59,466 nt of DNA, taken from Streptomyces sp. SolWspMP-5a-2. GTDB taxonomy: Bacteria; Actinomycetota; Actinomycetes; Streptomycetales; Streptomycetaceae. This document shows positions 47,551 to 55,860 of the stretch, piece after piece. Position 1 is the stretch's first letter, and the number at the start of each line of letters is the position of its first letter. The stretch is taken from assembly GCF_900091845.1 (NCBI RefSeq), contig NZ_FMCI01000378.1:1-59466 (forward strand). Reading direction: 5' to 3'. Both the position numbers and the translations under genes were made by a program. Below the pieces are notes generated by a model that had not been told where the DNA came from, ran no database searches, and saw only the letters and a program-made list of their open reading frames with translations.

Positions 47551-48255
47551 ATGGCAGACGGTGGAGCGGTACGCGGGGACGCGAAGCGGGTGACAGCGGG
47601 CGGTCCGACGGGTTTCTGGGACCCCGGGAGTCAGATCCTGTGGCGCTACCGGGAGAACGGCGGCCCGGGGATCCACATCGCCCGCCCGGTCACCGTCGTG
47701 CGCGACGACGCCGAGCTGCTGGCCGCCTGGATGGCCCCGGGGACCGAGTGCGTCAAGCCGGTGCTCGCCGATGGCACTCCCGTGCACCAGGAACCTCTGG
47801 AGTCCCGGTACACCAAGGCGCGGACGGTCCAGCGCGACCACTGGTTCGGCACCGGGGTGCTCAAGCTGGCCAGGCCGGGCGAGCCCTGGTCGGTCTGGCT
47901 GTTCTGGGACCCGGGATGGCAGTTCAAGAACTGGTACGTGAACCTGGAGACACCGCTGACCCGTTGGGACGGCGGAGTGGATTCCGAGGACCATTTCCTG
48001 GACATCACGGTGCGTCCGGACCACAGTTGGGACTGGCGCGACGAGGACGAGTTCGCGCAGGCCCGGCGGGACGGTCTGATGGACGAGGGGCAGGCCCGGC
48101 GGGTGCGGGAGGCGGGACACGCGGCCGTGGAGGTGATCCACGCGTGGGGCCCGCCGTACAGCGAAGGATGGCAGCACTGGCGCCCCGACCCCTCGTGGGC
48201 TGTACCGTCACTCCCGGAGGACTGGGACCGTACGCCCGCGCACGTGTCCACATGA
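47551..48255 (+). CDS. DUF402 (FomD-like) phosphohydrolase family protein
   Basis: A 234-residue cytoplasmic protein. The DUF402 core includes ILWRYRENGGPGIHIARPVTVVRDD, SVWLFWDPGWQFKNWYVNLETP and a metal-site segment DSEDHFLDITVRPDHSWDWRDEDEF. Known members hydrolyse nucleoside diphosphates or cytidylyl phosphonates (FomD of fosfomycin biosynthesis), using Mn2+ or Co2+. This copy is in a conserved block, so a general nucleotide role is more likely than an antibiotic one. Confidence 0.88.
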   Translation: MADGGAVRGDAKRVTAGGPTGFWDPGSQILWRYRENGGPGIHIARPVTVVRDDAELLAAWMAPGTECVKPVLADGTPVHQEPLESRYTKARTVQRDHWFGTGVLKLARPGEPWSVWLFWDPGWQFKNWYVNLETPLTRWDGGVDSEDHFLDITVRPDHSWDWRDEDEFAQARRDGLMDEGQARRVREAGHAAVEVIHAWGPPYSEGWQHWRPDPSWAVPSLPEDWDRTPAHVST

Positions 48256-48371
48256 GACCCTTGATGCGCCCCCGGTCCACAACCGTAGGATCGTCCTCCG
48301 CAAGGGCGCACAGCAGCAACTCCCGGAGCATGCGCTGGGCTTGGCCGATCGTCACCGAGGGGCGGCAGGAC

Positions 48372-48551
48372 GTGAGCGAGGGGTACGAGGAGACCGTTGC
48401 GAGCCGCAGACGGTTCGTCCGCGGTACAGGAAGGACCTCTGACCACGCGGGAATTCCGTTCCTGGGGCACGTAAACCGGGTATCGGCATCACTGCGGGAC
48501 GAACCGCGCGCACGGCGCGCAGCCCCGGACGGACGGATTCGACACGCGTGA
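48372..48551 (+). CDS. Possible small ORF in the leader of the second phosphatase gene
   Basis: A 59-codon frame starting at GTG 48372 with GGCAGGA just upstream and ending 4 nt into the phosphatase start. The text (SEGYEETVASRRRFVRGTG and after) is Arg-rich and matches nothing I know. It could be a translated leader coupled to the phosphatase, which lacks its own clear ribosome site, or chance. The rest of the 48256-48547 gap shows nothing. Confidence 0.25.
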   Translation: MSEGYEETVASRRRFVRGTGRTSDHAGIPFLGHVNRVSASLRDEPRARRAAPDGRIRHA

Positions 48552-50632
48552 CGGAGCACCCCATCTCCTTCGAGCGCCCCCAGCCGGGCGTCGACCCCGC
48601 GGACCCACGCGGGGCGCTCCTGCGCACCCCGGCGCCCGCGCCCGCCTCCCCGTCGGGCGCCTTACCCGCGCAGGCACGCGCGGGCGAGACGCCGTCGACG
48701 CCGGAGACGGCGGTGCCGTGCGGCACGGGCGGCACGGGCGGCGGCCAGTCCGGCACGGACTCCGAGCACTCGCAGCCCGCCGTCGCCGAGCCCGACACGC
48801 ACCGGCCGCGTCCGGCGCCCGAGGGCATCCCGTCGCAGCCGGGCACCGAGGGCGAGCGGCCGCCGGTCCTCGGCGGCGGTGAGCGCAGGTCCGGGCAGGG
48901 CCTGCCGCCGGGCCAGCCGACGCCGATGCGGCGCGACGGCGACCGGCTGCGCTTCGTGGGCGCCGCGACCCGGCGGATCGCCCGCGGCATCGACCTGGAC
49001 GAGATCGTCATGGGCCTGTGCCGGGCGACCGTGCCGACCTTCTCGGACGCGATCCTGGTCTATCTGCGCGATCCGCTGCCGGTCGGCGACGAACGGCCCA
49101 CCGGCCCGCTGCTGCTGCGCCTGCGCCGCACCGACCGCATACCGGCCGAACGGGACACCGACGGCGGTTTCGCGCCCGCGCTCCAGCCCGAGCCCTCGGA
49201 GCTGGAGACGGTCGGCAACGAACTGTGCGAGGTGCGACCCGGCAGCGCGCTCGCCGAGGTGCTGCGCGGGGTGCGTCCGGTCTTCACGGACGCCCCGGCG
49301 GCCCGCGCCGCCCTGCCCGAACTGCTCGGCGAGGGCGGCGAGTTCACCGTCCCGGACGGGCAGCGGGCGATACTGGCGCCGCTGCGCGGCCGACGCCGGG
49401 TGATCGGCGCCGCGCTCTTCCTGCGCCGCCCGGAGCGCATCGCCTTCGAGGCGGACGACCTGCTGGTCGCCGCCCAGTTGGCGACGCACAGCGCGCTGGG
49501 CATCGACAAGGCGGTCCTGTACGGCCGTGAGGCGTACATCGCCGACGAGCTGCAGCGCACCATGCTGCCGGAGAACCTGCCGCGCCCCACGGGTGTCCGG
49601 CTGGCCTCGCGCTATCTGCCCGCCGCCGAGACGGCGCGGGTGGGCGGTGACTGGTACGACGCGATCCCGCTGCCGGGCAGCCGGGTCGCGCTGGTCGTCG
49701 GCGACGTGATGGGCCACTCGATGACCTCGGCGGCGATCATGGGCCAGTTGCGCACCACGGCGCAGACCCTGGCCGGGCTCGACCTGCCGCCGCAGGAGGT
49801 CCTGCACCACCTGGACGAGCAGGCCCAGCGGCTGGGCAGCGACCGCATGGCGACCTGTCTGTACGCGGTGTACGACCCGGTCTCGCACCGGATCACCATC
49901 GCCAACGCCGGTCATCCGCCGCCCATCCTGCTCCATCTGGGCGGCCGGGCCGAGGTGCTGCGGGTGCCGCCCGGCGCCCCGATCGGCGTCGGCGGGGTGG
50001 ACTTCGAGGCCGTCGAGCTGGACGCGCCCGCCGGGGGCACCCTGCTGCTGTACACGGACGGCCTGGTGGAGTCCCGGCTGCGGGACGTGTGGACCGGCAT
50101 CGAGCAGTTGCGGGAGAAGCTGGCCGCGACCGCCCAGCTCACCGGGCCCGACCATCCGCCGCCCCTGGAGGCCCTCTGCGACGAGGTGCTCGACATGCTC
50201 GGCCCCGGTGACCGGGACGACGACATCGCGCTGCTCGCCGCCCGCTTCGACGGGATCGCGCCGAGCGACGTCGCGTACTGGTTCCTCGAGCCGGAGGACG
50301 CGGCTCCGGGCCGGGCCCGCCGGCTGGCCCGCAGGGCGCTGTCCCGGTGGGGCATGGAGGATCTGAGCGACTCGGTGGAGCTGCTGGTCAGCGAGGTCGT
50401 GACGAACGCCGTGCGGTACGCGTCCCGGCCGGTCACCCTGCGGCTGCTCCGCACCGACGTGCTGCGCTGCGAGGTCGGCGACGACGTGCCGCAGTTGCCG
50501 CGGCTGCGGCAGGCGCGGGCGACCGACGAGGGCGGGCGCGGCCTGTACCTGGTCAACAAGCTGGCCAGGCGCTGGGGCGCGACCCGGCTGAGCACCGGCA
50601 AGGTGGTGTGGTTCGAACTGAACCGCACCTAG
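48548..50632 (+). CDS. GAF-SpoIIE phosphatase-HATPase signalling protein
   Basis: A 694-residue soluble regulator. Order: a disordered Pro/Gly/Thr-rich head (1-130), a GAF-like sensor (about 135-325), a PP2C-like SpoIIE phosphatase (about 345-550; RVGGDWYDAIPLPG, VVGDVMGHSMTSAAIMGQLR and LLYTDGLVESR) and a C-terminal HATPase (about 575-690; ELLVSEVVTNAVRYA, DEGGRGLYLVNKL). It is the second partner-switching phosphatase-kinase in the window and lacks PAS domains. GTG 48548 has no clear ribosome site. Confidence 0.93.
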   Translation: MTEHPISFERPQPGVDPADPRGALLRTPAPAPASPSGALPAQARAGETPSTPETAVPCGTGGTGGGQSGTDSEHSQPAVAEPDTHRPRPAPEGIPSQPGTEGERPPVLGGGERRSGQGLPPGQPTPMRRDGDRLRFVGAATRRIARGIDLDEIVMGLCRATVPTFSDAILVYLRDPLPVGDERPTGPLLLRLRRTDRIPAERDTDGGFAPALQPEPSELETVGNELCEVRPGSALAEVLRGVRPVFTDAPAARAALPELLGEGGEFTVPDGQRAILAPLRGRRRVIGAALFLRRPERIAFEADDLLVAAQLATHSALGIDKAVLYGREAYIADELQRTMLPENLPRPTGVRLASRYLPAAETARVGGDWYDAIPLPGSRVALVVGDVMGHSMTSAAIMGQLRTTAQTLAGLDLPPQEVLHHLDEQAQRLGSDRMATCLYAVYDPVSHRITIANAGHPPPILLHLGGRAEVLRVPPGAPIGVGGVDFEAVELDAPAGGTLLLYTDGLVESRLRDVWTGIEQLREKLAATAQLTGPDHPPPLEALCDEVLDMLGPGDRDDDIALLAARFDGIAPSDVAYWFLEPEDAAPGRARRLARRALSRWGMEDLSDSVELLVSEVVTNAVRYASRPVTLRLLRTDVLRCEVGDDVPQLPRLRQARATDEGGRGLYLVNKLARRWGATRLSTGKVVWFELNRT

Positions 50633-50642
50633 TCGGAGACCG

Positions 50643-50691
50643 ACGACGAGGAGGGGCGCCCGGCACTGTGCCGGGCGCCCCTCCTCGTCGT
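50643..50691. terminator. 23-bp perfect hairpin between phosphatase and PBP genes
   Basis: The two 23-nt arms (50643-50665 and 50669-50691) are perfectly complementary around a CTG loop. It separates two convergent genes and should stop transcription from both sides. Confidence 0.9.
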
Positions 50692-50711
50692 GCGCTCCTG
50701 CTCGGCGTGCG

Positions 50712-53069
50712 CTACTGCTCGTCGTTCGGGTCGAGCGGGTCGTCCGGGTCAGGGCCGGTGGGTGTCTGGCTCGGCGTCTGGGACGGCGGCGAGCTGGTCG
50801 GTGTCCGGGACGGCGTCTGCGACGGGGTCTGGGACGGCGTGTCGCTGCCCGACGGGGTCTGGGACGGCGTCTGGCTGGGGGTCTGGCTCGGCGTCTGGGA
50901 CGGCGTGTCGCTGGGGGTCGGCGTCCGGGACGGCTGGACCGCCGCGCCCTGCGTGGTGTCCAGGTCGAACCGGGCGCTCCTGGACGTCACCCCGAAGGTG
51001 TACGCCGCCCAGATCTGCGCCGGGAAGCCGCCGCCATTGACGCGGGGCTGGCCGCCCGCCTCGTACATCGAGACCTGCGCGCCGGACTTCTTCGCCTCGC
51101 CGAAGAGGCCGACGGAGGTGACGAGGTCCGGGGTGAAGCCGGTGAACCAGGCCGAGCGGTTCTCGTCGGAGGTGCCGGTCTTGCCGGCGACCTTGCGGCC
51201 GTCGCGGGCGGCGTTGTCGCGCACCGAGACCTTGGCCGTTCCGTCGTCGACCACGCCGGTCAGCACCGAGGTGACCGAGTCGGCGGCCTCGCGGCTGATG
51301 ACCTGTTCGCCGATCGGGTTGGGCAGGTCGACCGTGCGGGCGCTGCTCTCGGCCGACTTGACGATGGTCGGGGTGACCTTCTTGCCGTGGTTGTCGAGCG
51401 TCGCGTACACGCCCGCCATCTGGAGGGGGCTCGCGCCCATGGTGCCGAGGGTCTGCGCGGGCACCGCCTTCAGGTCGGCGGTGTCCATGCCCATCCGGCC
51501 GGCCACCTTGAGCACCTTGTCCATCCCGACGTCCACGCCCATCTGCGCGAAGACCGAGTTCACGGACTTGTTCATGGCGGTCTGCACGGTGACGTCGCCG
51601 TAGCTCGCGTCGTCCTCGTTCTCCGGGGCGAAGCCGACCTTCACGCCGTTGTCGACGACCGGGCGCTTGCTGGTGCCGTCGTAGAGCGTGGTCGCCGCGA
51701 TCTGCTCGCCGTCCTGGGTCTGGGCGGCCTCGTCGAAGGCGGCGGCCAGGATGACCGGCTTGAAGGTCGAGGCGGGCTGGTAGTCGACCCGGGTCGCGTT
51801 GCTGCGGAAGTGCTTGTAGTAGTCCTGGCCGCCGTACAGCGCGACCACCGCGCCGGTCTTCGGGTCGACGGAGACCGCTCCGGCCTGGACGTCGGCGTCG
51901 ACCTTGCGCCGCTTCGGGTCGAGCTTGCTGGTGAGCTGCGTCTTCGCGGCCTTCTCCAGCGCCGCCTGACGCTTCTTGTCGATGTTCAGGGTGATGTTCC
52001 AGCCGCCCGCCTTGACCATCGTCACGGCGTCGTTGACGTCGTCGGCCGCGCCCTGCTTGACCAGTTGCCTGGCGAGCTGGTTGTTGGCCGCGTCCACCAG
52101 GTAGCCGACCTGGCCGCCCATCCCGGGCGCCGCCTTGGGGTCCTTGGGGACCGGGAAGGTCATCGACGTCCGCTTGCCCTGGTCGAGCCAGCCCTCCTCG
52201 ACCATGTTGTCGAGGACGTAGTTCCAGCGTTCCTTCACCAGCTTCTTACCGGTCTCGGAGGCGGAGGCCCAGTCGTACTGGCTCGGTGCCTGGAGCAGCG
52301 CGGCGAGGTAGGCGCCCTGTTCGACGGTGAGTTCGTCGGCGTCGACGCGGTAGTAGGCCTGCGCGGCGGCCTGGATGCCGTAGGCGCCCCGGCCGTAGTA
52401 GCTGGTGTTGATGTACCCGGCCAGGATGTAGTCCTTGGACTTCTCCCGGTCCAGCTTCAGCGAGATGACCAGTTCCTTGAGCTTGCGGGTGACGGTCTGG
52501 TCCTGCGTCAGGTAGTAGTTCTTGACGTACTGCTGCGTGATCGTCGAACCGCCCTGGGCGCCGCGGCCCGCGACCGTGTTGAGCAGACCGCGCGCGGTGC
52601 CCCTGAGGTCGACGCCGGCGTCCTTGTAGAACGTCTTGTTCTCGGCGGCGACGAACGTGAGCTGGACCTTCTTCGGCACCTTGGCCAGGTCGACGACCTC
52701 GCGGTTGCGCTGGCCGTCACGGGTCATCAGGGAGCCGTCGCTGTACTTGTAGACGTTGCTCTGGAGCTGGGCGTCGGCGTTGCCCTCGGGAATGCCGATC
52801 ATCATGTAGAGCGCGACGAAGGCGCCCATGCCGAGCAGGCAGAGACCGAGCAGGGTCCCGACGACCTTCTTCCAGGTGAACATCCTGCGTATGAGGCTCC
52901 GGCCGTCCTTGCCGTCCTTGCCCGGCTTCCTGCCGCGGCCCTTGCCCTGCGCCGCCCGCCGGGCCTCGGCCCGGCCCCCGACGCCGGGGGCGTGGGTCCC
53001 GGACGGTTGTGGAGGCGCCGCGCGATGGCCACCGCGCTGCCGCGCTCGTCTCTCATCCGCGCGTCCCAT
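50712..53069 (-). CDS. Class A penicillin-binding protein (glycosyltransferase-transpeptidase)
   Basis: A 785-residue bifunctional peptidoglycan synthase. A basic cytoplasmic head (KGRGRKPGKDGKDG) is followed by one membrane helix (VVGTLLGLCLLGMGAFVALYMMI). The GT51 domain has AAENKTFYKDAGVD, GGSTITQQYVKNYYLT and RKLKELVISLKLDREKSKDYIL. The transpeptidase domain has the active serine in ASTFKP, SVN in NKSVNSVF and KTGTSDE. After the enzyme domains comes a roughly 65-residue TPSQ-repeat tail ending in acidic DPDDPLDPNDEQ. ATG 53069 is preceded by GGAGCGGAAC; an in-frame GTG/ATG 9 codons upstream is possible. Confidence 0.95.
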   Translation of the reverse strand: MGRADERRARQRGGHRAAPPQPSGTHAPGVGGRAEARRAAQGKGRGRKPGKDGKDGRSLIRRMFTWKKVVGTLLGLCLLGMGAFVALYMMIGIPEGNADAQLQSNVYKYSDGSLMTRDGQRNREVVDLAKVPKKVQLTFVAAENKTFYKDAGVDLRGTARGLLNTVAGRGAQGGSTITQQYVKNYYLTQDQTVTRKLKELVISLKLDREKSKDYILAGYINTSYYGRGAYGIQAAAQAYYRVDADELTVEQGAYLAALLQAPSQYDWASASETGKKLVKERWNYVLDNMVEEGWLDQGKRTSMTFPVPKDPKAAPGMGGQVGYLVDAANNQLARQLVKQGAADDVNDAVTMVKAGGWNITLNIDKKRQAALEKAAKTQLTSKLDPKRRKVDADVQAGAVSVDPKTGAVVALYGGQDYYKHFRSNATRVDYQPASTFKPVILAAAFDEAAQTQDGEQIAATTLYDGTSKRPVVDNGVKVGFAPENEDDASYGDVTVQTAMNKSVNSVFAQMGVDVGMDKVLKVAGRMGMDTADLKAVPAQTLGTMGASPLQMAGVYATLDNHGKKVTPTIVKSAESSARTVDLPNPIGEQVISREAADSVTSVLTGVVDDGTAKVSVRDNAARDGRKVAGKTGTSDENRSAWFTGFTPDLVTSVGLFGEAKKSGAQVSMYEAGGQPRVNGGGFPAQIWAAYTFGVTSRSARFDLDTTQGAAVQPSRTPTPSDTPSQTPSQTPSQTPSQTPSGSDTPSQTPSQTPSRTPTSSPPSQTPSQTPTGPDPDDPLDPNDEQ
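50760..50945. repeat. Repeat encoding the TPSQ tail of the penicillin-binding protein
   Basis: On the + strand GTCTGGGACGGC/GTCTGGCTCGGC units recur about a dozen times in frame, giving TPSQTPSQ... in the protein. The copy number is likely to vary between strains. Confidence 0.8.
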
Positions 53070-53261
53070 TGGTCCGTTCCGCTCCGCTTCGATCAAGTGT
53101 GCTCAGAAGTCACACAACTTCGCCGCCAAGGTCAGCTCAGAAAGCTAACACCGCCAGTTGTGGCAAAGGTCCGGCGATCCGGCCTTTTGCGGACGTGACA
53201 ATCAGCACCCGTCCCCAAGGAACCGACGGCCGGGAGGCGTGAAGGGTTGCCCGGCGGGGTA

Positions 53262-53275
53262 AAGTGATATCACTT
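53262..53275. promoter_or_regulatory. Perfect 14-bp palindrome AAGTGATATCACTT upstream of the SPFH gene
   Basis: It lies 48 nt before the SPFH ATG in an AT-rich patch of the 254-nt divergent gap shared with the penicillin-binding protein gene. It overlaps where the SPFH promoter would be, so it is a good operator candidate for an unknown dimeric regulator. Confidence 0.6.
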
Positions 53276-53323
53276 AGCTAGAACTCAGTAAGCAGTTCAG
53301 CAACCGACGAACGGGGGACCCTG

Positions 53324-54268
53324 ATGTCCGCGCACGACACAGCGCCGGAGACCGCCGCGGCCGACGTACCCGAGATGCCCGCACCCCGCGTGCGGGAGGT
53401 CGCCGCGCACAGCATCGGCGGCGGGCTCGCCCTGCTGCTCGGCCTGGTGGGGCTGCTGGCCGGGATCGGTCTGGCCGTCGCCGCGAGCGGCGTCTCCTCG
53501 GGCGGCGGCAAGGCCGTCCTGATCATCGGCGGCGTCCTCCTCGCGCTCGCCTCCTTCATCGCGATGTGCGGCCTGAACACGGTGGCCCCCGGCGAGGCCC
53601 GGGTCGTCCAGCTGTTCGGGCGCTACCGGGGCACGATCCGGCAGGACGGGCTGCGCTGGGTGAACCCGTTCACCTCGCGCACCAAGATCTCCACCCGGGT
53701 CCGCAACCACGAGACGGCCGTCCTCAAGGTCAACGACGCCTACGGCAACCCGATCGAGCTGGCCGCGGTCGTCGTGTGGAACGTCCGGGACACCGCGCAG
53801 GCGGTCTTCGAGGTCGACGACTTCCTGGAGTTCGTCTCCACCCAGACCGAGGCGGCCGTGCGGCACATCGCCATCGAGTACCCCTACGACGCCCACGACG
53901 AGGGCGGCCTCTCACTGCGCGGCAACGCCGAGGAGATCACCGAGAAGCTCGCCGTCGAACTCCACGCGCGCGTGGAGGCGGCCGGGGTGCGGATCATCGA
54001 GTCCCGCTTCACGCACCTCGCCTACGCCCCCGAGATCGCCTCGGCGATGCTCCAGCGGCAGCAGGCCGGGGCGGTCGTGGCGGCGCGCCGGGAGATCGTG
54101 GAAGGCGCGGTCGGCATGGTCGAGGCGGCGCTCGCGCGGATCTCCGAGCGGGAGATCGTGGAACTGGACGACGAGCGCAAGGCCTCGATGGTGTCCAACC
54201 TGATGGTGGTCCTGTGCGGCGACCGCGCCCCGCAGCCGGTCCTGAACACCGGGACCCTCTACCAGTGA
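53324..54268 (+). CDS. SPFH (stomatin/prohibitin/flotillin) domain membrane protein
   Basis: A 314-residue membrane-microdomain protein. Two hydrophobic helices (GGGLALLLGLVGLLAGIGLAVAASG and KAVLIIGGVLLALASFIAMCGL) precede NTVAPGEARVVQLFGRYRGTIRQDGLRWVNPF, the start of the SPFH domain. The domain continues through VVVWNVRDTAQAVFEVDDFLEFVSTQTEAAVRHIA. The C-terminal helices include MLQRQQAGAVVAARREIVEGAVGMVEAAL. GGGGGA precedes the ATG. It overlaps the ribbon-helix-helix gene by 4 nt. Confidence 0.93.
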   Translation: MSAHDTAPETAAADVPEMPAPRVREVAAHSIGGGLALLLGLVGLLAGIGLAVAASGVSSGGGKAVLIIGGVLLALASFIAMCGLNTVAPGEARVVQLFGRYRGTIRQDGLRWVNPFTSRTKISTRVRNHETAVLKVNDAYGNPIELAAVVVWNVRDTAQAVFEVDDFLEFVSTQTEAAVRHIAIEYPYDAHDEGGLSLRGNAEEITEKLAVELHARVEAAGVRIIESRFTHLAYAPEIASAMLQRQQAGAVVAARREIVEGAVGMVEAALARISEREIVELDDERKASMVSNLMVVLCGDRAPQPVLNTGTLYQ

Positions 54269-54522
54269 CGGAGCCCCCCGAGGTCCCCTCGGCGAAGCGC
54301 CGGCCGCAGCAGCGCAAGCAGATGCTGCTGCGGCTGGACCCGGCCGTCCACGACGCGCTGGCGCGGTGGGCGGGCGAGGAGCTGCGGTCGGCCAACGCGC
54401 AGATCGAGTTCCTGCTGCGCAGGGCCCTGAAGGAGGCCGGACGGCTGCCGGGCGACACCGGCCCGCTGCCGCGCAGGGGACGGCCGCCGGGCGGCGCGGC
54501 CGACGGACCGCCGCCCGCCTGA
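54265..54522 (+). CDS. Small Arc/ribbon-helix-helix-like protein coupled to the SPFH gene
   Basis: An 85-residue basic protein. QRKQMLLRLDPAVHDALARWAGEELRSANAQIEFLLRRALKEAG matches the strand-helix-helix pattern of Arc/MetJ-type DNA-binding proteins. The rest is a Pro/Gly/Arg-rich tail. It starts at GTG 54265 inside the SPFH stop, so translation is coupled. It could regulate the shared SPFH promoter, for instance by binding the palindrome at 53262-53275; that is inference. No toxin gene is present, so a toxin-antitoxin role is unlikely. Confidence 0.82.
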   Translation: MTEPPEVPSAKRRPQQRKQMLLRLDPAVHDALARWAGEELRSANAQIEFLLRRALKEAGRLPGDTGPLPRRGRPPGGAADGPPPA

Positions 54523-54612
54523 GCCCGACCCCGAATCCCTGTTGCCGAATCCTGACATTCCCTCCTGACCTGCGACTTCCCACCCTTCGGCGGCGACTGC
54601 ACACCCCGGGTA

Positions 54613-54638
54613 TACACAGTGGGTATACCCGCTGTGTA
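54613..54638. promoter_or_regulatory. 26-bp near-perfect palindromic operator of the PadR operon
   Basis: TACACAG (54613-54619) and CTGTGTA (54632-54638) flank a central perfect palindrome GGGTATACCC (54621-54630); only the pair 54620/54631 does not match. It ends 12 nt before the PadR ATG and overlaps a -10-like TAGAGT at 54637-54642. Bound PadR would therefore block the promoter, a classic autorepression layout. Confidence 0.8.
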
Positions 54639-54642
54639 GAGT
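54637..54642 (+). promoter_or_regulatory. -10 element suggesting a leaderless PadR transcript
   Basis: TAGAGT fits TANNNT. Transcription starting 7-8 nt downstream would begin at or within a base of the PadR ATG (54650), which also lacks a ribosome site. No good -35 was seen in the operator. Confidence 0.45.
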
Positions 54643-54649
54643 CGTCGGC

Positions 54650-55174
54650 ATGTCCATTGGTCACACCCTCCTGGGGCTCCTGGAGTCCGGCCCGCGCCAC
54701 GGCTACGACCTGAAGCGGGCCTTCGACGAGAAGTTCGGTCACGACCGGCCGCTGCACTACGGCCAGGTCTACTCGACGATGTCGCGCCTGCTGAAGAACG
54801 GGCTCGTCGAGGTCGACGGCATAGAGGCGGGCGGCGGTCCCGAGCGCAAGCGGTACGCCATCACCGACGCCGGGATCACCGACGTCGAGCGGTGGCTCGC
54901 GACCCCCGAGGCGCCCGAGCCGTACCTCCAGTCGACCCTCTACACCAAGATCGTCCTCGCGCTCCTCACCAGCCGGGACGCGGCCGACATCCTCGACACC
55001 CAGCGCGCCGAGCACCTGCGCACCATGCGCGCGCTGACCGAGCGCAAGCGTCAGGGCGACCTCGCCGACCAGCTGATCTGCGACCACGCCCTGTTCCACC
55101 TGGAGGCCGACCTGCGCTGGCTCGAACTGACCGCGGCCCGCCTCGACAAGCTCCGTGAGGCGGTGACGGCATGA
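54650..55174 (+). CDS. PadR-family transcriptional regulator
   Basis: A 174-residue repressor. The winged helix (about 1-85) reads HTLLGLLESGPRHGYDLKRAFDEKFG, then YGQVYSTMSRLLKNGLVEVDG and KRYAITDAG. The C-terminal helices (about 95-170) form the PadR dimer domain. It leads an operon with the ABC ATPase (4-nt overlap) and the FtsX-like permease. Such operons in Streptomyces are often induced by antibiotics or other toxic compounds that bind PadR. Confidence 0.94.
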   Translation: MSIGHTLLGLLESGPRHGYDLKRAFDEKFGHDRPLHYGQVYSTMSRLLKNGLVEVDGIEAGGGPERKRYAITDAGITDVERWLATPEAPEPYLQSTLYTKIVLALLTSRDAADILDTQRAEHLRTMRALTERKRQGDLADQLICDHALFHLEADLRWLELTAARLDKLREAVTA

Positions 55175-55860
55175 CGCACCCGGCCGGTTCCCTGCTCACC
55201 GCCGCCGACCTGCACAAGGCGTACGGCCCCACCGTCGCCCTCGACGGCGCCGAGTTCTCCATCCACCCCGGCGAGGTCGTCGCCGTCATGGGCCCCTCCG
55301 GGTCCGGCAAGTCGACGCTGCTGCACTGCCTCGCCGGGATCGTCCCGCCCGACTCCGGGTCGATCCGCTACAACGGCCAGGAGATGGCCGGCATGAGCGA
55401 CACCCAGCGCAGCGCGCTGCGCCGCTCGGAGTTCGGGTTCGTCTTCCAGTTCGGCCAGCTGGTGCCCGAGCTGACCTGCGTCGAGAACGTCGCGCTGCCG
55501 CTGCGCCTCAACGGGACCCCGCGCAAGGCCGCCGAACGCGCCGCGCTCTCCTGGATGGAGCGCCTCGAGGTCGACGGCCTGGGCAGGAAGCGGCCCGGCG
55601 AGGTCTCCGGCGGCCAGGGCCAGCGGGTCGCCGTGGCCCGCGCGCTGGTCACCGACCCCCGGGTGATCTTCGCCGACGAGCCCACCGGCGCCCTCGACTC
55701 CCTCAACGGCGAACGCGTGATGGAGCTGCTGACCGAGGCCGCACGGACCACCGGCGCCGCCGTGGTCCTGGTGACCCACGAGGCCCGGGTGGCCGCCTAC
55801 TCCGACCGCGAGATCGTCGTACGGGACGGCAGGTCACGGGACATGGAGCGCGCGGTATGA
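55171..55860 (+). CDS. ABC transporter ATP-binding protein (MacB/LolD-type)
   Basis: A 229-residue ATPase with all motifs: Walker A GPSGSGKST, Q-loop FVFQFGQLVPELT, signature VSGGQGQRVAVARAL, Walker B VIFADEPTGALD and the H-loop His in VTHEARVA. It belongs to the LolCDE/MacB-like type-VII exporter group, whose ATPases pair with FtsX-type permeases, as here. Start and stop overlap both neighbours by 4 nt. Confidence 0.96.
   Translation: MTHPAGSLLTAADLHKAYGPTVALDGAEFSIHPGEVVAVMGPSGSGKSTLLHCLAGIVPPDSGSIRYNGQEMAGMSDTQRSALRRSEFGFVFQFGQLVPELTCVENVALPLRLNGTPRKAAERAALSWMERLEVDGLGRKRPGEVSGGQGQRVAVARALVTDPRVIFADEPTGALDSLNGERVMELLTEAARTTGAAVVLVTHEARVAAYSDREIVVRDGRSRDMERAV

Noticed and set aside
54265..54522. 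Antitoxin of a toxin-antitoxin pair
   Set aside because: The partner is an SPFH membrane protein, not a toxin, and no PIN, RelE or HicA-like gene is adjacent.
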